A stretch of 64,000 bases of DNA from OLB9 sp041392785 (GCA_041392785.1 JAWKLK010000001.1:682001-746000); one strand, 5' to 3'; counted from the first letter of the stretch, positions 9,946 through 18,810 are shown. The notes: a model not told the origin generated them from the sequence alone. Made by a program: numbers and translations.

Positions 9946-10488
9946 TTATTTATTCGCAAATTCTTTTTTAAATAGTTCCAACTTGTGTAAAACACTAGCG
10001 TCATAACGCTTATCTCCAGTTTCTACTACAAATCCTCCAATAATTGAAGGATCAATTTTTGTCTGTACATCTATCTTATTCATCGTGATATTACTTTGCA
10101 ATAATTTGTCAGTAATATCCTTCATTATTGGTTCAGATAAAGGCGCAGCAGAAGTGATAGTAACTGTGGTTATTTTATTATGCGCTTTATATTGGTTTAT
10201 AAATTCCTGAGAAATTTCAGGGAGATAAATTTCCCTACCCTTTTTGATTACGATTTCAAAAAAAGACATAGTGAGTTTGCTCAATTTATCACCAAAGATA
10301 GACTTAAAAACCATCGCTTTCTTAGCTGCTGTTATGATCGGGCTCTTGAGCATCATCAATAGATCTCTGCTTTGAAGCGCTTGCATAAAAATCTTAATAT
10401 CGCTGTATGTACTCTCAAGACTATTTTGATCTATTGCCAGATCAAGTAACGATTTTGCGTACCGTGTCGAGATTCTATTTACCGACAT
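9946..10488 (-). CDS. atpH: F1 ATP synthase delta subunit
   Basis: The 180-residue peripheral-stalk subunit links the b dimer to the top of F1. The start RISTRYAKSLLDLA and the C-terminal IDPSIIGGFVVETGDKRYDASV are both conserved delta (OSCP) signatures. It sits between atpF (15 bp upstream) and atpA (28 bp downstream). Length and frame are normal. Confidence 0.95.
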   Translation of the reverse strand: MSVNRISTRYAKSLLDLAIDQNSLESTYSDIKIFMQALQSRDLLMMLKSPIITAAKKAMVFKSIFGDKLSKLTMSFFEIVIKKGREIYLPEISQEFINQYKAHNKITTVTITSAAPLSEPIMKDITDKLLQSNITMNKIDVQTKIDPSIIGGFVVETGDKRYDASVLHKLELFKKEFANK

Positions 10489-10503
10489 ATATTTAAAATT
10501 ATA

Positions 10504-11016
10504 TTAGTTTAAGTGCATGTCTTTTACTAAGCTATTAGCGAGGTGCTGTTGCTCAGGATTTGACTGCAATTCTTTTTTAATGATTTGTTCTGCTATAGAA
10601 AGTGCCATATTGCCAATCTCATTTTTAACCTCCTGCATAGCAAGTTTTTTCTGATTCTCGATATCTGCCATTGCTGTGGTCGCAATTTTAGTGGCTTCAT
10701 CTTTTGCTTTATGTTTTGCCTCGGTGATAATTTGGTTTTTAATATCTTTTGCTTCTTGAAGAATTTTTGTCCTTTCTTCTCTTGCTTCTGCCAAAAGCTT
10801 TTCATTATCTGACTGCATTTTAGCCATTTCTTCGCGAGTCTTTTTAGCTTGATCTATGGCATCTTGAATGTCATATTCTCTTTTGGAAAGTGCTTCAGCA
10901 ATAGGTCTAAATGCAAATTTGGACACTAAATACCAAAACAAAAGAAATATCACCAATGACCAAAATATTAATCCTGGTGTAGGTTGAAAAGGTGAAAAAG
11001 TGATGAGAGAAAACAT
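10504..11016 (-). CDS. atpF: F0 ATP synthase subunit b
   Basis: This 170-residue protein has one N-terminal membrane helix (about residues 14-32) and a long charged, heptad-like helix forming the peripheral stalk, as in subunit b. The motif PGLIFWSLVIFLLFWYLV marks the membrane anchor. It acts as a dimer that holds F1 still against the rotor. It lies 109 bp downstream of atpE, the widest gap in the operon; that gap contains a terminator-like hairpin at 11063-11104. Confidence 0.94.
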   Translation of the reverse strand: MFSLITFSPFQPTPGLIFWSLVIFLLFWYLVSKFAFRPIAEALSKREYDIQDAIDQAKKTREEMAKMQSDNEKLLAEAREERTKILQEAKDIKNQIITEAKHKAKDEATKIATTAMADIENQKKLAMQEVKNEIGNMALSIAEQIIKKELQSNPEQQHLANSLVKDMHLN

Positions 11017-11056
11017 AAATTTTTTAAATTTTATATTTTAAAATTAACATTGTTTT

Positions 11057-11104
11057 AATACAAAAAGTAGAATGCTCGGCCAACCGCTCTGCAATTCTAC
11101 TTTT
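11057..11104 (-). terminator. Terminator-like hairpin between atpE and atpF
   Basis: On the minus strand AAAAGTAGAAT (from 11104) pairs perfectly over 11 bp with ATTCTACTTTT (to 11063), enclosing a 20-nt loop, and the right arm runs into TTTTTG. The form is that of an intrinsic terminator, but it lies inside the operon, 22 bp after the atpE stop. It is best read as an attenuator or mRNA stabiliser rather than the operon end. Confidence 0.7.
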
Positions 11105-11125
11105 AAAACCTTACGCCTTAATGGC

Positions 11126-11332
11126 TTATGCCATAAGGATTGAAAGTAAGATAGCAATCAAAGCCGCTCCTTCTACGAAAGCTGCCATGATGATCATGTT
11201 AGATCTGATATCTCCAGATGCTTCTGGTTGTCTAGCAATAGCTTCCATTGCTTTACCACCGATCATTCCAATACCGATACCTGCACCTATCACTGCTAAT
11301 CCTGCACCAAGTGCTGCTAATGTTCCTGTCAT
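11126..11332 (-). CDS. atpE: F0 ATP synthase subunit c
   Basis: This 68-residue hairpin of two membrane helices forms the proton-driven rotor ring. The polar loop reads ARQPEA and the second helix carries the ion-binding glutamate in AFVEGAALIA (Glu54). The residue after that glutamate is Gly, not Ser or Thr, and helix 1 lacks the Gln expected of sodium types; this points to proton coupling. The start was set at the ATG at 11332 (MTGTLAALGAG); a longer frame would run back into atpB and adds no family sequence. A hairpin follows the gene. Confidence 0.95.
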   Translation of the reverse strand: MTGTLAALGAGLAVIGAGIGIGMIGGKAMEAIARQPEASGDIRSNMIIMAAFVEGAALIAILLSILMA

Positions 11333-11363
11333 GATATATTTATTTAAACTTTTTATTTTTAAT

Positions 11364-12692
11364 TTAATGATGACCTTCTTCAGTATGATGGTGTTCTTCG
11401 ATAGCTGCACCTATATATGACGCTGTCAATATGGTAAATACAAATGCTTGTACAAAAGCGACTATTAACTCTATCGCCATCATAAACATGGTCAAAGGAA
11501 TAGATACTACTGTACCCAAAACACTTCCTCCCAAGCTAGCTCCTGATTGTCCAAATATAAATATAAGTCCTACAAAGCTCAAAATTGCTATATGTCCAGC
11601 GGATATATTACCTGCAAGACGCAGCATTAAGGTAAGTGGTTTTATAAAGAGTCCCATAATCTCAACACCAGCCAACAAAGGCTTCACAAAAACAGGAACA
11701 CCTGGCATCCAGAAAATGTGGCTCCAATAGTGTCTGTTCCCGCTGACATTGACAATGATGAAGACAATGACTGCTATGACCAATGTGACTGAAAGAGATC
11801 CTGTCACATTGACACTTCCTAAAAGTGGAATTTGTCCAAATAAATTTAACCCTAGTATAAAGAAAAAGATGCTCATCAATAATGGCAAATATTTCATATA
11901 CTTTTCCTTACCTATAAATGGTATTGCTACTTCATCTCGGATGAATAAAAATATTGGCTCTATAAATCCTTGAATACCAGAAGGTGCTTTTGTGGGATTA
12001 TTTTTATATGCTTTAGCGATCTTGCTAAATAGTATCAGTAAAAAGATTGAAACCAGAATCATTCCCACTACATTTTTAGTAGGAGAAAAATCCATAAAAG
12101 AAGTCATTCCGCCTCCCAGAATACCTCCATCAAGGGTAGATCTGGCATCCAATCTGTATTCTTTCCCATTGTGAAGCACATAATGTGCGTCACGCATTTT
12201 TCCATTGATATTTTCTTGTTTTGTAACAAAGGCATGCTCTCCTAATTCTACACTTCCACTTTGAGGAAAATTTTCATCTTTGATTTTATACACACTTCCA
12301 AGGTGCAATACATATCCATTGTACGCATTATGTCCTTCTTCATGGTGCCCCGGATGAAAATTGCCCGAACTGAATATCTCCAATCCGCGCTCTTTAGAAT
12401 ATAGAATTGTAGGCAATGGAATTGTGAATCCTAGTATAGTATATACATTTCCATCGCTTATGTGGTGAATCGCTGTTGCAGCGGGATCAAATTTTTCGGA
12501 ACCATGTCCAGCAACATCATGCCCGTCAGCTGTATGTGCATCAGTAGAATGTGCATCAGCTCCATGAGCGTTTGTAGCTACATGTTCTGTGTGATGTGGA
12601 TCTTCGGCCTTAGGGGCTGAATCATGCTGTGCAGACACAGAAATAGTATATAGCAATATATATATGAAGGTTAAAAAAATCCTCTGTACCAT
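11364..12692 (-). CDS. atpB: F0 ATP synthase subunit a with His-rich N-terminal extension
   Basis: This is the 442-residue stator channel subunit, much longer than the roughly 270 residues of E. coli AtpB. The C-terminal half has the usual membrane helices and the essential arginine in LMLRLAGNISAGH. The front half is an extracytoplasmic region after a signal-like helix (residues about 4-21). It includes a His/Asp-rich stretch (about 22-75) with five-residue repeats of the type AHxxD, and more His at about 110-120. The C-terminus is also His-rich (EEHHHTEEGHH). Extended AtpB is known in Bacteroidota; the repeat is notable. It is the first gene of the operon, with a promoter element at 12727-12734. 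Confidence 0.95.
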   Translation of the reverse strand: MVQRIFLTFIYILLYTISVSAQHDSAPKAEDPHHTEHVATNAHGADAHSTDAHTADGHDVAGHGSEKFDPAATAIHHISDGNVYTILGFTIPLPTILYSKERGLEIFSSGNFHPGHHEEGHNAYNGYVLHLGSVYKIKDENFPQSGSVELGEHAFVTKQENINGKMRDAHYVLHNGKEYRLDARSTLDGGILGGGMTSFMDFSPTKNVVGMILVSIFLLILFSKIAKAYKNNPTKAPSGIQGFIEPIFLFIRDEVAIPFIGKEKYMKYLPLLMSIFFFILGLNLFGQIPLLGSVNVTGSLSVTLVIAVIVFIIVNVSGNRHYWSHIFWMPGVPVFVKPLLAGVEIMGLFIKPLTLMLRLAGNISAGHIAILSFVGLIFIFGQSGASLGGSVLGTVVSIPLTMFMMAIELIVAFVQAFVFTILTASYIGAAIEEHHHTEEGHH

Positions 12693-12726
12693 GAATACTT
12701 TGTTGCCAGATTTTCAAAATTTGGCG

Positions 12727-12734
12727 CAAAGGTA
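12727..12734 (-). promoter_or_regulatory. Putative -7 element (TACCTTTG) for the atp operon
   Basis: The minus strand reads TACCTTTG, matching TAnnTTTG, 34 nt before the atpB ATG. A TTG lies only 14 nt upstream of it, closer than the usual 17-23 nt, so the call rests on the -7 match and position. Confidence 0.5.
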
Positions 12735-12877
12735 ATATTATTCTATTTCAAATTATAGCATTGATTACCTTTTATTTGTATCTAAAAGTAAAATATTTCA
12801 ATAAAATAACCCGCAAAATTACTATGGCAAATATTTTTTATCAATAAATGTAAGTGGTACGAGATAAATTGTCTTAA

Positions 12878-14184
12878 TTAAGTCGTAAATTTTTTGGAAC
12901 CATTATCTTTTATTCGCAAAGTAAAAATGGCAGCGATTATCAGAAGTATTCCTGCAAAAGAAAATAGCATTTTGAGGATTATTACCCAGTAGGTGCTTTA
13001 AAATTCCGCCAAAAGTTAGGGTCTGTAAAATCATTGGCACCACAATCATCATATTTATTATACCCATGTAAACACCATATCGTTCTTTTGGTATCTGATT
13101 GACGACAAGTAAATAAGGAATACCCATCATACTCGCCCAACCTATTCCAAATCCTGTAATAGCTACAAAGAGTAAATATTTATTTGTGATAAAAAGGAAA
13201 AAACATAAATCCTATTCCAGCCAAAACAAGACATACAAAGTGTACAAGTTTGGCGCCATTTCTTGCAGCAAAACCTACCAATAAAAATGCTACTAAAAAG
13301 GTTACAATATTGTACCAACCATTAACTAAACCTGCCCAACCGACTGCCTTTTCATATAGGCCTTCTTCAGCAGGTGTGGCATTAAAAATAGATAGCGCAA
13401 TGCTTTTCGATGAATTTTGCCAATAACAAAATAGAGCATACCACTGAAACAGATATACGAGGGCCAACTGCCATAGAACTTTTGGCATTTCTTTGAGTGC
13501 GTTAAAAATTTCAATGAATGGTTTGAAGATTGATCCAGAATCTTTTCTCATTTTCATTAATTCAGATTCCGATGGTGGATACTCTTTTGTGGTTTTTATA
13601 CTCCATAATATAGAAGCAATAGAAATAAAAGATCCAAAGAAGAAAGATGCATACACCCATTTAGGCAACGCTCCATATTTCCCAAGAAAGAACATAGGGA
13701 ATATAAATAGAGAGACATTTGCTAAAGTCTGTCCAAATCCAGTGAAAAAACTCTGTGCTTGAAATCCCATCGGTTGTTGGTCCGCATTAAGATTGTCTGC
13801 AATAAATGCTCGGTAAGGTTCCATAGCGGTATTATTACCTACATCCAAAATCCACAGCAACCCAACAGCCATCCAGAGAGTACTACTAAATGGATAAAGG
13901 AACAAACATACACTACATATGATTGCACCAATAAAAAAGTAGGGTTTTCTTCTTCCTAAGCTAGGTATCCAAGTTTTATCACTCATGGCACCAATCAGTG
14001 GCTGTATCAAAAGTCCTGTGACTGGACCAGCTAGATTCAAAAGAGGAATTTGATCGGGTTGTGCACCCAACATGTCATAAATCGGGTTTACTGCACTTTG
14101 TTGTAACCCAAAGCTATACTGGATTCCAAAAAAACCAACATTCATGTTGATAATTTGTGACAAACTCAATTTAGGCTTAATCAT
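12878..14184 (-). pseudogene. SLC45/GPH-like MFS sugar transporter, broken by two frameshifts
   Basis: Read with two one-base corrections, this gives a 434-residue, 12-helix MFS carrier of the SLC45 (sucrose/H+ symporter-like) type. The N-terminal part has NMNVGFFGIQYSFGLQQS, LLIQPLIGAMSDKTW, LGRRKPYFFIGA and MEPYRAFIADNL. In the given sequence the frame first breaks in a T5 run (plus 13191-13195), where CCTTTTTATC should lose one T to continue PFITNKYLLFVAITGFGIGW. It breaks again at about 12956-12964, where removing one T restores AGILLIIAAIFTLRIKDNG and the stop at 12878. Both changes are extra bases in homopolymers, so either sequencing error or real decay is possible. The start ATG overlaps the kinase stop by 8 bp. 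Confidence 0.85.
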
Positions 14185-14842
14185 CGTAAGTTGCTTTAAA
14201 ATGTTTATGATATTTGACTTGGTAATTTTTGTCAATTATAATGTGTGATTTCTCTTTATGTGTCACAATGATTTTATGTTCTATCGCTAAGACTTGCTCT
14301 ATAAATTCTGAATGTGACTCCCTGTTTCTAATTCTTCTATTTTCCAATGTCTCCAAAAAGGTACGCTCTAAAAAGACAATTAAATGTACATTTTCTAAAG
14401 CCGCCGTATAAGTACCTTCAACTATCAAAACCTGACAATGTCCTACATCTATTTCTTCTTCTGAAATAGAATTATTATTATAATCGACTAAAGGCTTAAC
14501 AAATGAAATTTTCCCAATGATAAAATCATCAATATTGGATTGTAACACATCAAGTCTGACTTCTGACAAACCTACATTTTCCAAGCTCTGCATTCTATTT
14601 AAATTATTTGATATAGGAGGAAGCTTGAAATAATCATCCATATGAAGAACTGTGGAGCGAATACCAATATTTTCTAGTTCCTGTGAAAGCGTAATGGCAG
14701 TAACTGATTTACCACTGCCACTCTCACCAGCTACCACTATAACAAACTTCTGCATTGTCATCAAGTATTGAGACAACCATGAAGATAATTCTGCAGCGAT
14801 CGAATAATATTCCGGTTTAAGTAAGATAATATCTCCTTTCAT
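14177..14842 (-). CDS. Uridine-kinase-like P-loop kinase in sugar locus
   Basis: This 221-residue protein belongs to the uridine kinase/phosphoribulokinase group of P-loop kinases. Walker A is at residues 39-46 (GESGSGKS), followed by HMDDYFKLPP (Asp69/Asp70, where uridine kinase has DxFY), VEGTYTAAL, and a lid-like NRRIRNRESHS arginine segment. The 38 residues before the P-loop are extra. The start at 14842 was chosen because it overlaps the GH100 stop as ATGA; upstream in-frame starts lie inside that gene. It is wedged between an invertase-like enzyme and a sugar carrier, which suggests a sugar or sugar-derived substrate rather than uridine. The substrate is not known. Confidence 0.8.
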   Translation of the reverse strand: MKGDIILLKPEYYSIAAELSSWLSQYLMTMQKFVIVVAGESGSGKSVTAITLSQELENIGIRSTVLHMDDYFKLPPISNNLNRMQSLENVGLSEVRLDVLQSNIDDFIIGKISFVKPLVDYNNNSISEEEIDVGHCQVLIVEGTYTAALENVHLIVFLERTFLETLENRRIRNRESHSEFIEQVLAIEHKIIVTHKEKSHIIIDKNYQVKYHKHFKATYDD

Positions 14843-16023
14843 GACATTATATTTTTGGGTATCATTGCCATAAGTAAATATCCACTGGCACTGAAACAAA
14901 GACCTTCAACACCTTTTGCCTCTCCATTACGAATATCGTGGTATTCAAAAAATTTATTTCCCGATATAGTTAATACAGATTCATATGCTTTCATTAATTT
15001 ATTAGCTAGATTATGATCATTATACTTTCTTAAACCATAACACAGCCACCCACTAAAAATGGGCCAAAATCCACCATTATGAAATTGATAAGGATAATTT
15101 TTAAAACTGTAACTAAAGTTTGATTGCAACAAATGCCAATCCAAATCATCTGGTTCAATCACAGGATAAAATACAGGTAAAAGCATGGAATCTTGGCTTT
15201 TCATCAATGCATTTATATGATTCACTATATTGTTTGGATCATCAAATAATTGTAATACTAATGCAAGAGCATTTCCTGCCATATCCCATCTCTGGTCAAA
15301 ACCTGCCGGTGAAAGTGCAGCAGAAAAATAGGGTTTAAGATTTTTCTTCCTAATTTCAATTGCAGAAGCATGATAATACTTCTCATCACCCTTTAAAACA
15401 TAATGATTATCAAAATTCACCTTTAGAGTCAATCTTAGTCTTTTTGATTTTTCAAGTAAAACAGTTGAATCAAAGTAAACCGCTGCAAGTTCTAATGCCC
15501 ATAAATACAGAACATTATCGTATAAAGTATATCCAGATGTGACATACTCATCAGCCCAATTTCCTCCTAAAGGACTGTAAATGAGTCCTCTATTATTGAA
15601 TTCCCACGCTTCCAATAATCCTAATGCTTTGGTAAGCTTAGTATCTATAAAATCTTGAAATTGGTCATGAAATTTGATGTCATGAGAAAGCATTGAAATA
15701 GTTCCTATTATCCACCAAATCGTCGCATCTGTTCTACCCACTAGTGTGCCATAACTGATTAGTGGGAGTCCCAAATTATCTTTTCCAACATTTGAAGGAA
15801 TTGTGCCATTGTCATGTTGATATTGTGCAAGTGTAATAATTGATTTCTTAAAACCATCGATAATAGTTGCATCATCATACATTTGACCCACTATACCTGT
15901 CATCATCGCATCTCTGCTCCAGACCCTATTGTAATTATCTGTAGTGTAGGCAGACGCAAGAATCCCATCCTCCCTTATGGCTCGGTAAATGACATCCTTA
16001 GCACTATCTATCATGTTTTTCAT
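14839..16023 (-). CDS. GH100-like glycoside hydrolase (neutral/alkaline invertase type)
   Basis: The 394-residue protein has no signal peptide, so it is likely cytoplasmic. It has the (alpha/alpha)6-barrel landmarks of neutral/alkaline invertases: an NRVWSRDAMMTG block near residue 35, GRTDATIWWIIG with the likely acid Asp99, FDQRWDMAGNALA, the YPYQFHNGGFWP block and FFEYHDIRNGEAKG. Neutral invertases split sucrose to glucose and fructose; related families act on other glucosides, so the substrate is inferred. The ATG at 16023 was preferred to a GTG at 16062. The latter would put an inverted repeat inside the coding sequence. It lies 69 bp after the TonB receptor and overlaps the kinase by 4 bp. 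Confidence 0.78.
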   Translation of the reverse strand: MKNMIDSAKDVIYRAIREDGILASAYTTDNYNRVWSRDAMMTGIVGQMYDDATIIDGFKKSIITLAQYQHDNGTIPSNVGKDNLGLPLISYGTLVGRTDATIWWIIGTISMLSHDIKFHDQFQDFIDTKLTKALGLLEAWEFNNRGLIYSPLGGNWADEYVTSGYTLYDNVLYLWALELAAVYFDSTVLLEKSKRLRLTLKVNFDNHYVLKGDEKYYHASAIEIRKKNLKPYFSAALSPAGFDQRWDMAGNALALVLQLFDDPNNIVNHINALMKSQDSMLLPVFYPVIEPDDLDWHLLQSNFSYSFKNYPYQFHNGGFWPIFSGWLCYGLRKYNDHNLANKLMKAYESVLTISGNKFFEYHDIRNGEAKGVEGLCFSASGYLLMAMIPKNIMS

Positions 16024-16027
16024 TTGT

Positions 16028-16065
16028 AAAAAAATTGTGGTACCAAAGTTAAATGATACCACAAT
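16028..16065 (-). terminator. Attenuator-like hairpin between TonB receptor and GH100 gene
   Basis: On the minus strand ATTGTGGTA (from 16065) pairs over 9 bp with TACCACAAT (to 16034), with a 14-nt loop, and is followed directly by a T7 run (plus 16028-16034, sharing its last base). The GH100 ATG comes 4 nt after the run. The form is a typical intrinsic terminator placed inside the operon, so partial read-through would make receptor mRNA more abundant than enzyme mRNA. Confidence 0.7.
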
Positions 16066-16092
16066 CCGATCTATTTATTAACCTAAAAATTT

Positions 16093-18723
16093 TTAAAAAT
16101 CATATTTAATACCTAGTGTCACAGATCTTCCAGGCAATGGTCTTCCTCTCACAATATTCGTTGCATTATCAATGATTTCACCTTCTTCAGCTTCAGTAAT
16201 AGCTAATGCATTTAAGATGTTATTTCCACTTAAATTAAGTGTAAATTTTCTACCTAAGTTGACATTTATAAATGGATTAACAACAAAATATCCTGGCATA
16301 ACCAATTTGTTATTGTCTTGTGTATAAGAACTTGAAGAACCTAGAATGGATAATCCTATGACATAATCATCATTCAATGTGACTACTGGTACCAAACTAA
16401 ACATCAAAGCTGGTAATCTTCTAGGAGTATTGCCAATGTTATCTTCTGCAATTGATTTTGTGATCTCACCATTAGTAAAAGTCAGACCGCCCCTTAAGCT
16501 AAAGCTGGAACTCAATGAATAGACTCCATCTATTTCCAATCCCAATGATCTGTAATTGTTATCAATTTTCTTTTGGGTAGTGGCTTCAAAATTGGATTCT
16601 TTAGTATTAGCTAAAAAAGCTGTGGCATTCAAAGTTAATTTATTTTTGCGATATTTATAACCTAATTCAGCTTGATTGACAGTATTTACTTTTTGTGCAT
16701 CTAGAGCTGGATCATCTGAATTTATATAATTAAATCCACTAAATAATATTCTATCAGCAGATGCTGATCCACCTGAACTATAACGAACAAATACTGCTGA
16801 CGCATCATCGAGAAGGTAATTCAAACCTGCTGAGTAAGATAAAATATTGTAATTATAATCCACAGGTGTCGCCACAGTGCTTACGGTCGCTACATTTGAT
16901 TCAACTGCTTCAATGGTGCCATTGCCATTCATATCGATGGCTGATGTCTGCCCATTGCCGCCTGAAAAATTACCGAAAGCATGTCCAAAATCATATCTTA
17001 ACCCAGCATCAAAATTGAGCTTTTCACTTGCTTGCAAATCTAGTGTAGCGTAAGGTGCTGTCACATCATATTGCATATCATAATTTCTATTACAACAATT
17101 TCCCCAAGCAGGTGTACCATAGGCAAATAAACCATTTTGAGATAATGCTTGTCCATCGGCATCATGCACATCTACCAATCTTTGATTATCAGAATTTGCT
17201 TCCATCACATAGGAATTCCAGTTCCATGTCATGCCAACATTTTGGAGTGACTTGTAGAGACCAAGATTAACCTTGAATGAATTAAAGCGTTTTGATACAT
17301 TAAGGTCATTTATAAAATTGTTAAAATTATTCAACTTTGTATTGAATAAATGAATAAGCATGAAGGTTGCATTATTATCTACAGCTGTGTTTGTGCCTGC
17401 ATAAGTCGCAGTATTACCATCACCTATGACACTAGAAAGTGAACCTGCTGACGCTGGAAAAGGTGCCAAGAACTGTCCACTATTTTGAGAGAATCGCGCT
17501 TTATTGACAAGTTTCCAGTCATTACCAATATTCATGTTCAACTCACCTCCAAAAGACTTGGAAACAGAATGCATGCCATCTTGTAAATCTGATTTTAGAA
17601 AATTTCCATCACCTCCCATGGTATAATCCGTACGGAAGTAAGGTGAATATAAAGATCCATTGAGTGCATCAAATGCATCTAGTGATTCCCATGTTGGCGA
17701 GTCATTAGTACCAGTCACTTGAACAGGCATAGGCATATAACCTGCAGCTTTGTCATTCAAAAACTTAGCATAGAACCTAACGAAACCATTATCAAATCTC
17801 TTGGTGAGATTAGCTTTGAGTTGTCCACCATTGTTGGAAGTGTAACCTGCTTTTCTTGGACCATCTCCCATTCTATAAAAACCGCCTACGTGCATAGAAA
17901 CACTCTCCGTCAGTGGGGTTCCTACCTCGAAATCTGTCCTTAAAAGCGGTTGTGTAAGTCCAAACGTGGTTGCAACAGATCCCCCTTGGTCCATACCTGT
18001 TTTACTAATAAAATTAATAATACCAGCTGGAGAATTTGAAGCAAGTACTGAAGCGCTTCCACCTCTGACTGCTTCTAATCTTCCTACTGTGTTGTCATAT
18101 CTCAAAAATTGATCTTGTGTACCGAATGCTATATCTCCAAATTGAAGTACTGGTAGGCCGTCTTCTTGAATCAATAAATATCTACTACCACCTGCACTCA
18201 CAGGAACACCTCTCACAGTGATGTTACTATTACCGTCACCACCAGATGATTCTGATCTGATACCAGGAATAGATCTAAAAATTTCTGCGGTTGTTCTTGG
18301 TACCACGTTATTGATGTCTTTTGGCTTTAAAGTACTTATAGATATAGATGATTCCAATGCTGATCGAGGATCAGATACACCTGTGACTACTATCTCATTT
18401 AGTGCTATTGAAGACACTCCTAATTCAAACATTAATTCTTCTTCTTCACCAGCTTCTAGTGTTACTAATTTTACTTGAGAGTCATACCCAAGGAAACTTG
18501 CTTCAACTGCATAATTTCCGGTGGGAACATCAGTAATTTTGAAATTACCTTCTGAATCAGTGATATCACCTATTCCTAGTGCAGGTATAGAAACATGAAT
18601 AAATTCTGCTGAACTGCCATCAGTCATGCTGACTTTACCTTTGACGGTGCATTGTGCTCCTGCTTGTAATCCCATAAAAACAAGACCAAAAAGGAGGAAT
18701 GAAAGTTTTAAATATTGGTTCAT
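16093..18723 (-). CDS. TonB-dependent receptor with carboxypeptidase-like N-terminal domain
   Basis: This 876-residue outer-membrane transporter has a signal peptide (about 1-23, ending LQAGAQ). A carboxypeptidase-regulatory-like beta sandwich follows (about 25-105), then a plug (TTAEIFRSIPGIRSESSG, NITVRGVPV) and a beta barrel ending in an aromatic last strand (RSVTLGIKYDF). It imports a ligand with energy from TonB. No SusD partner lies beside it, so it is not a standard SusCD pair. It is divergent from the LacI-type regulator and heads the operon with the GH100, kinase and SLC45 genes, which points to an oligosaccharide such as sucrose as ligand (inference). Confidence 0.9.
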   Translation of the reverse strand: MNQYLKLSFLLFGLVFMGLQAGAQCTVKGKVSMTDGSSAEFIHVSIPALGIGDITDSEGNFKITDVPTGNYAVEASFLGYDSQVKLVTLEAGEEEELMFELGVSSIALNEIVVTGVSDPRSALESSISISTLKPKDINNVVPRTTAEIFRSIPGIRSESSGGDGNSNITVRGVPVSAGGSRYLLIQEDGLPVLQFGDIAFGTQDQFLRYDNTVGRLEAVRGGSASVLASNSPAGIINFISKTGMDQGGSVATTFGLTQPLLRTDFEVGTPLTESVSMHVGGFYRMGDGPRKAGYTSNNGGQLKANLTKRFDNGFVRFYAKFLNDKAAGYMPMPVQVTGTNDSPTWESLDAFDALNGSLYSPYFRTDYTMGGDGNFLKSDLQDGMHSVSKSFGGELNMNIGNDWKLVNKARFSQNSGQFLAPFPASAGSLSSVIGDGNTATYAGTNTAVDNNATFMLIHLFNTKLNNFNNFINDLNVSKRFNSFKVNLGLYKSLQNVGMTWNWNSYVMEANSDNQRLVDVHDADGQALSQNGLFAYGTPAWGNCCNRNYDMQYDVTAPYATLDLQASEKLNFDAGLRYDFGHAFGNFSGGNGQTSAIDMNGNGTIEAVESNVATVSTVATPVDYNYNILSYSAGLNYLLDDASAVFVRYSSGGSASADRILFSGFNYINSDDPALDAQKVNTVNQAELGYKYRKNKLTLNATAFLANTKESNFEATTQKKIDNNYRSLGLEIDGVYSLSSSFSLRGGLTFTNGEITKSIAEDNIGNTPRRLPALMFSLVPVVTLNDDYVIGLSILGSSSSYTQDNNKLVMPGYFVVNPFINVNLGRKFTLNLSGNNILNALAITEAEEGEIIDNATNIVRGRPLPGRSVTLGIKYDF

Positions 18724-18747
18724 ATTTTAAATATTATTTTGTTTCCA

Positions 18748-18755
18748 CAAACATA
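18748..18755 (-). promoter_or_regulatory. Putative -7 element (TATGTTTG) for the TonB receptor operon
   Basis: The minus strand reads TATGTTTG, matching TAnnTTTG, 24 nt before the receptor ATG. The LacI-type palindrome lies about 60 bp upstream of it. No clear -33 TTG at the normal spacing was seen. Confidence 0.4.
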
Positions 18756-18810
18756 AACAGAATTATAATTTAAAATACTATGTTAATTTTTTCTGTATTT
18801 TTGCAATCGA

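Noticed and set aside
11063..11104. Loop sequence GGTTGGCCGAGC between atpE and atpF looks like part of a tRNA D-arm
   Set aside because: No acceptor stem, anticodon arm or T-arm can be built around it; the symmetry is a simple hairpin with a T-run.
11126..11332. Sodium-type c ring
   Set aside because: The residue after the ion-binding Glu54 is Gly rather than Ser/Thr and helix 1 lacks the Gln expected of sodium-binding rings.
16093..18723. Receptor considered as SusC of a SusCD polysaccharide locus
   Set aside because: No SusD lipoprotein gene lies next to it and the adjacent genes are a cytoplasmic hydrolase, a kinase and an MFS carrier.
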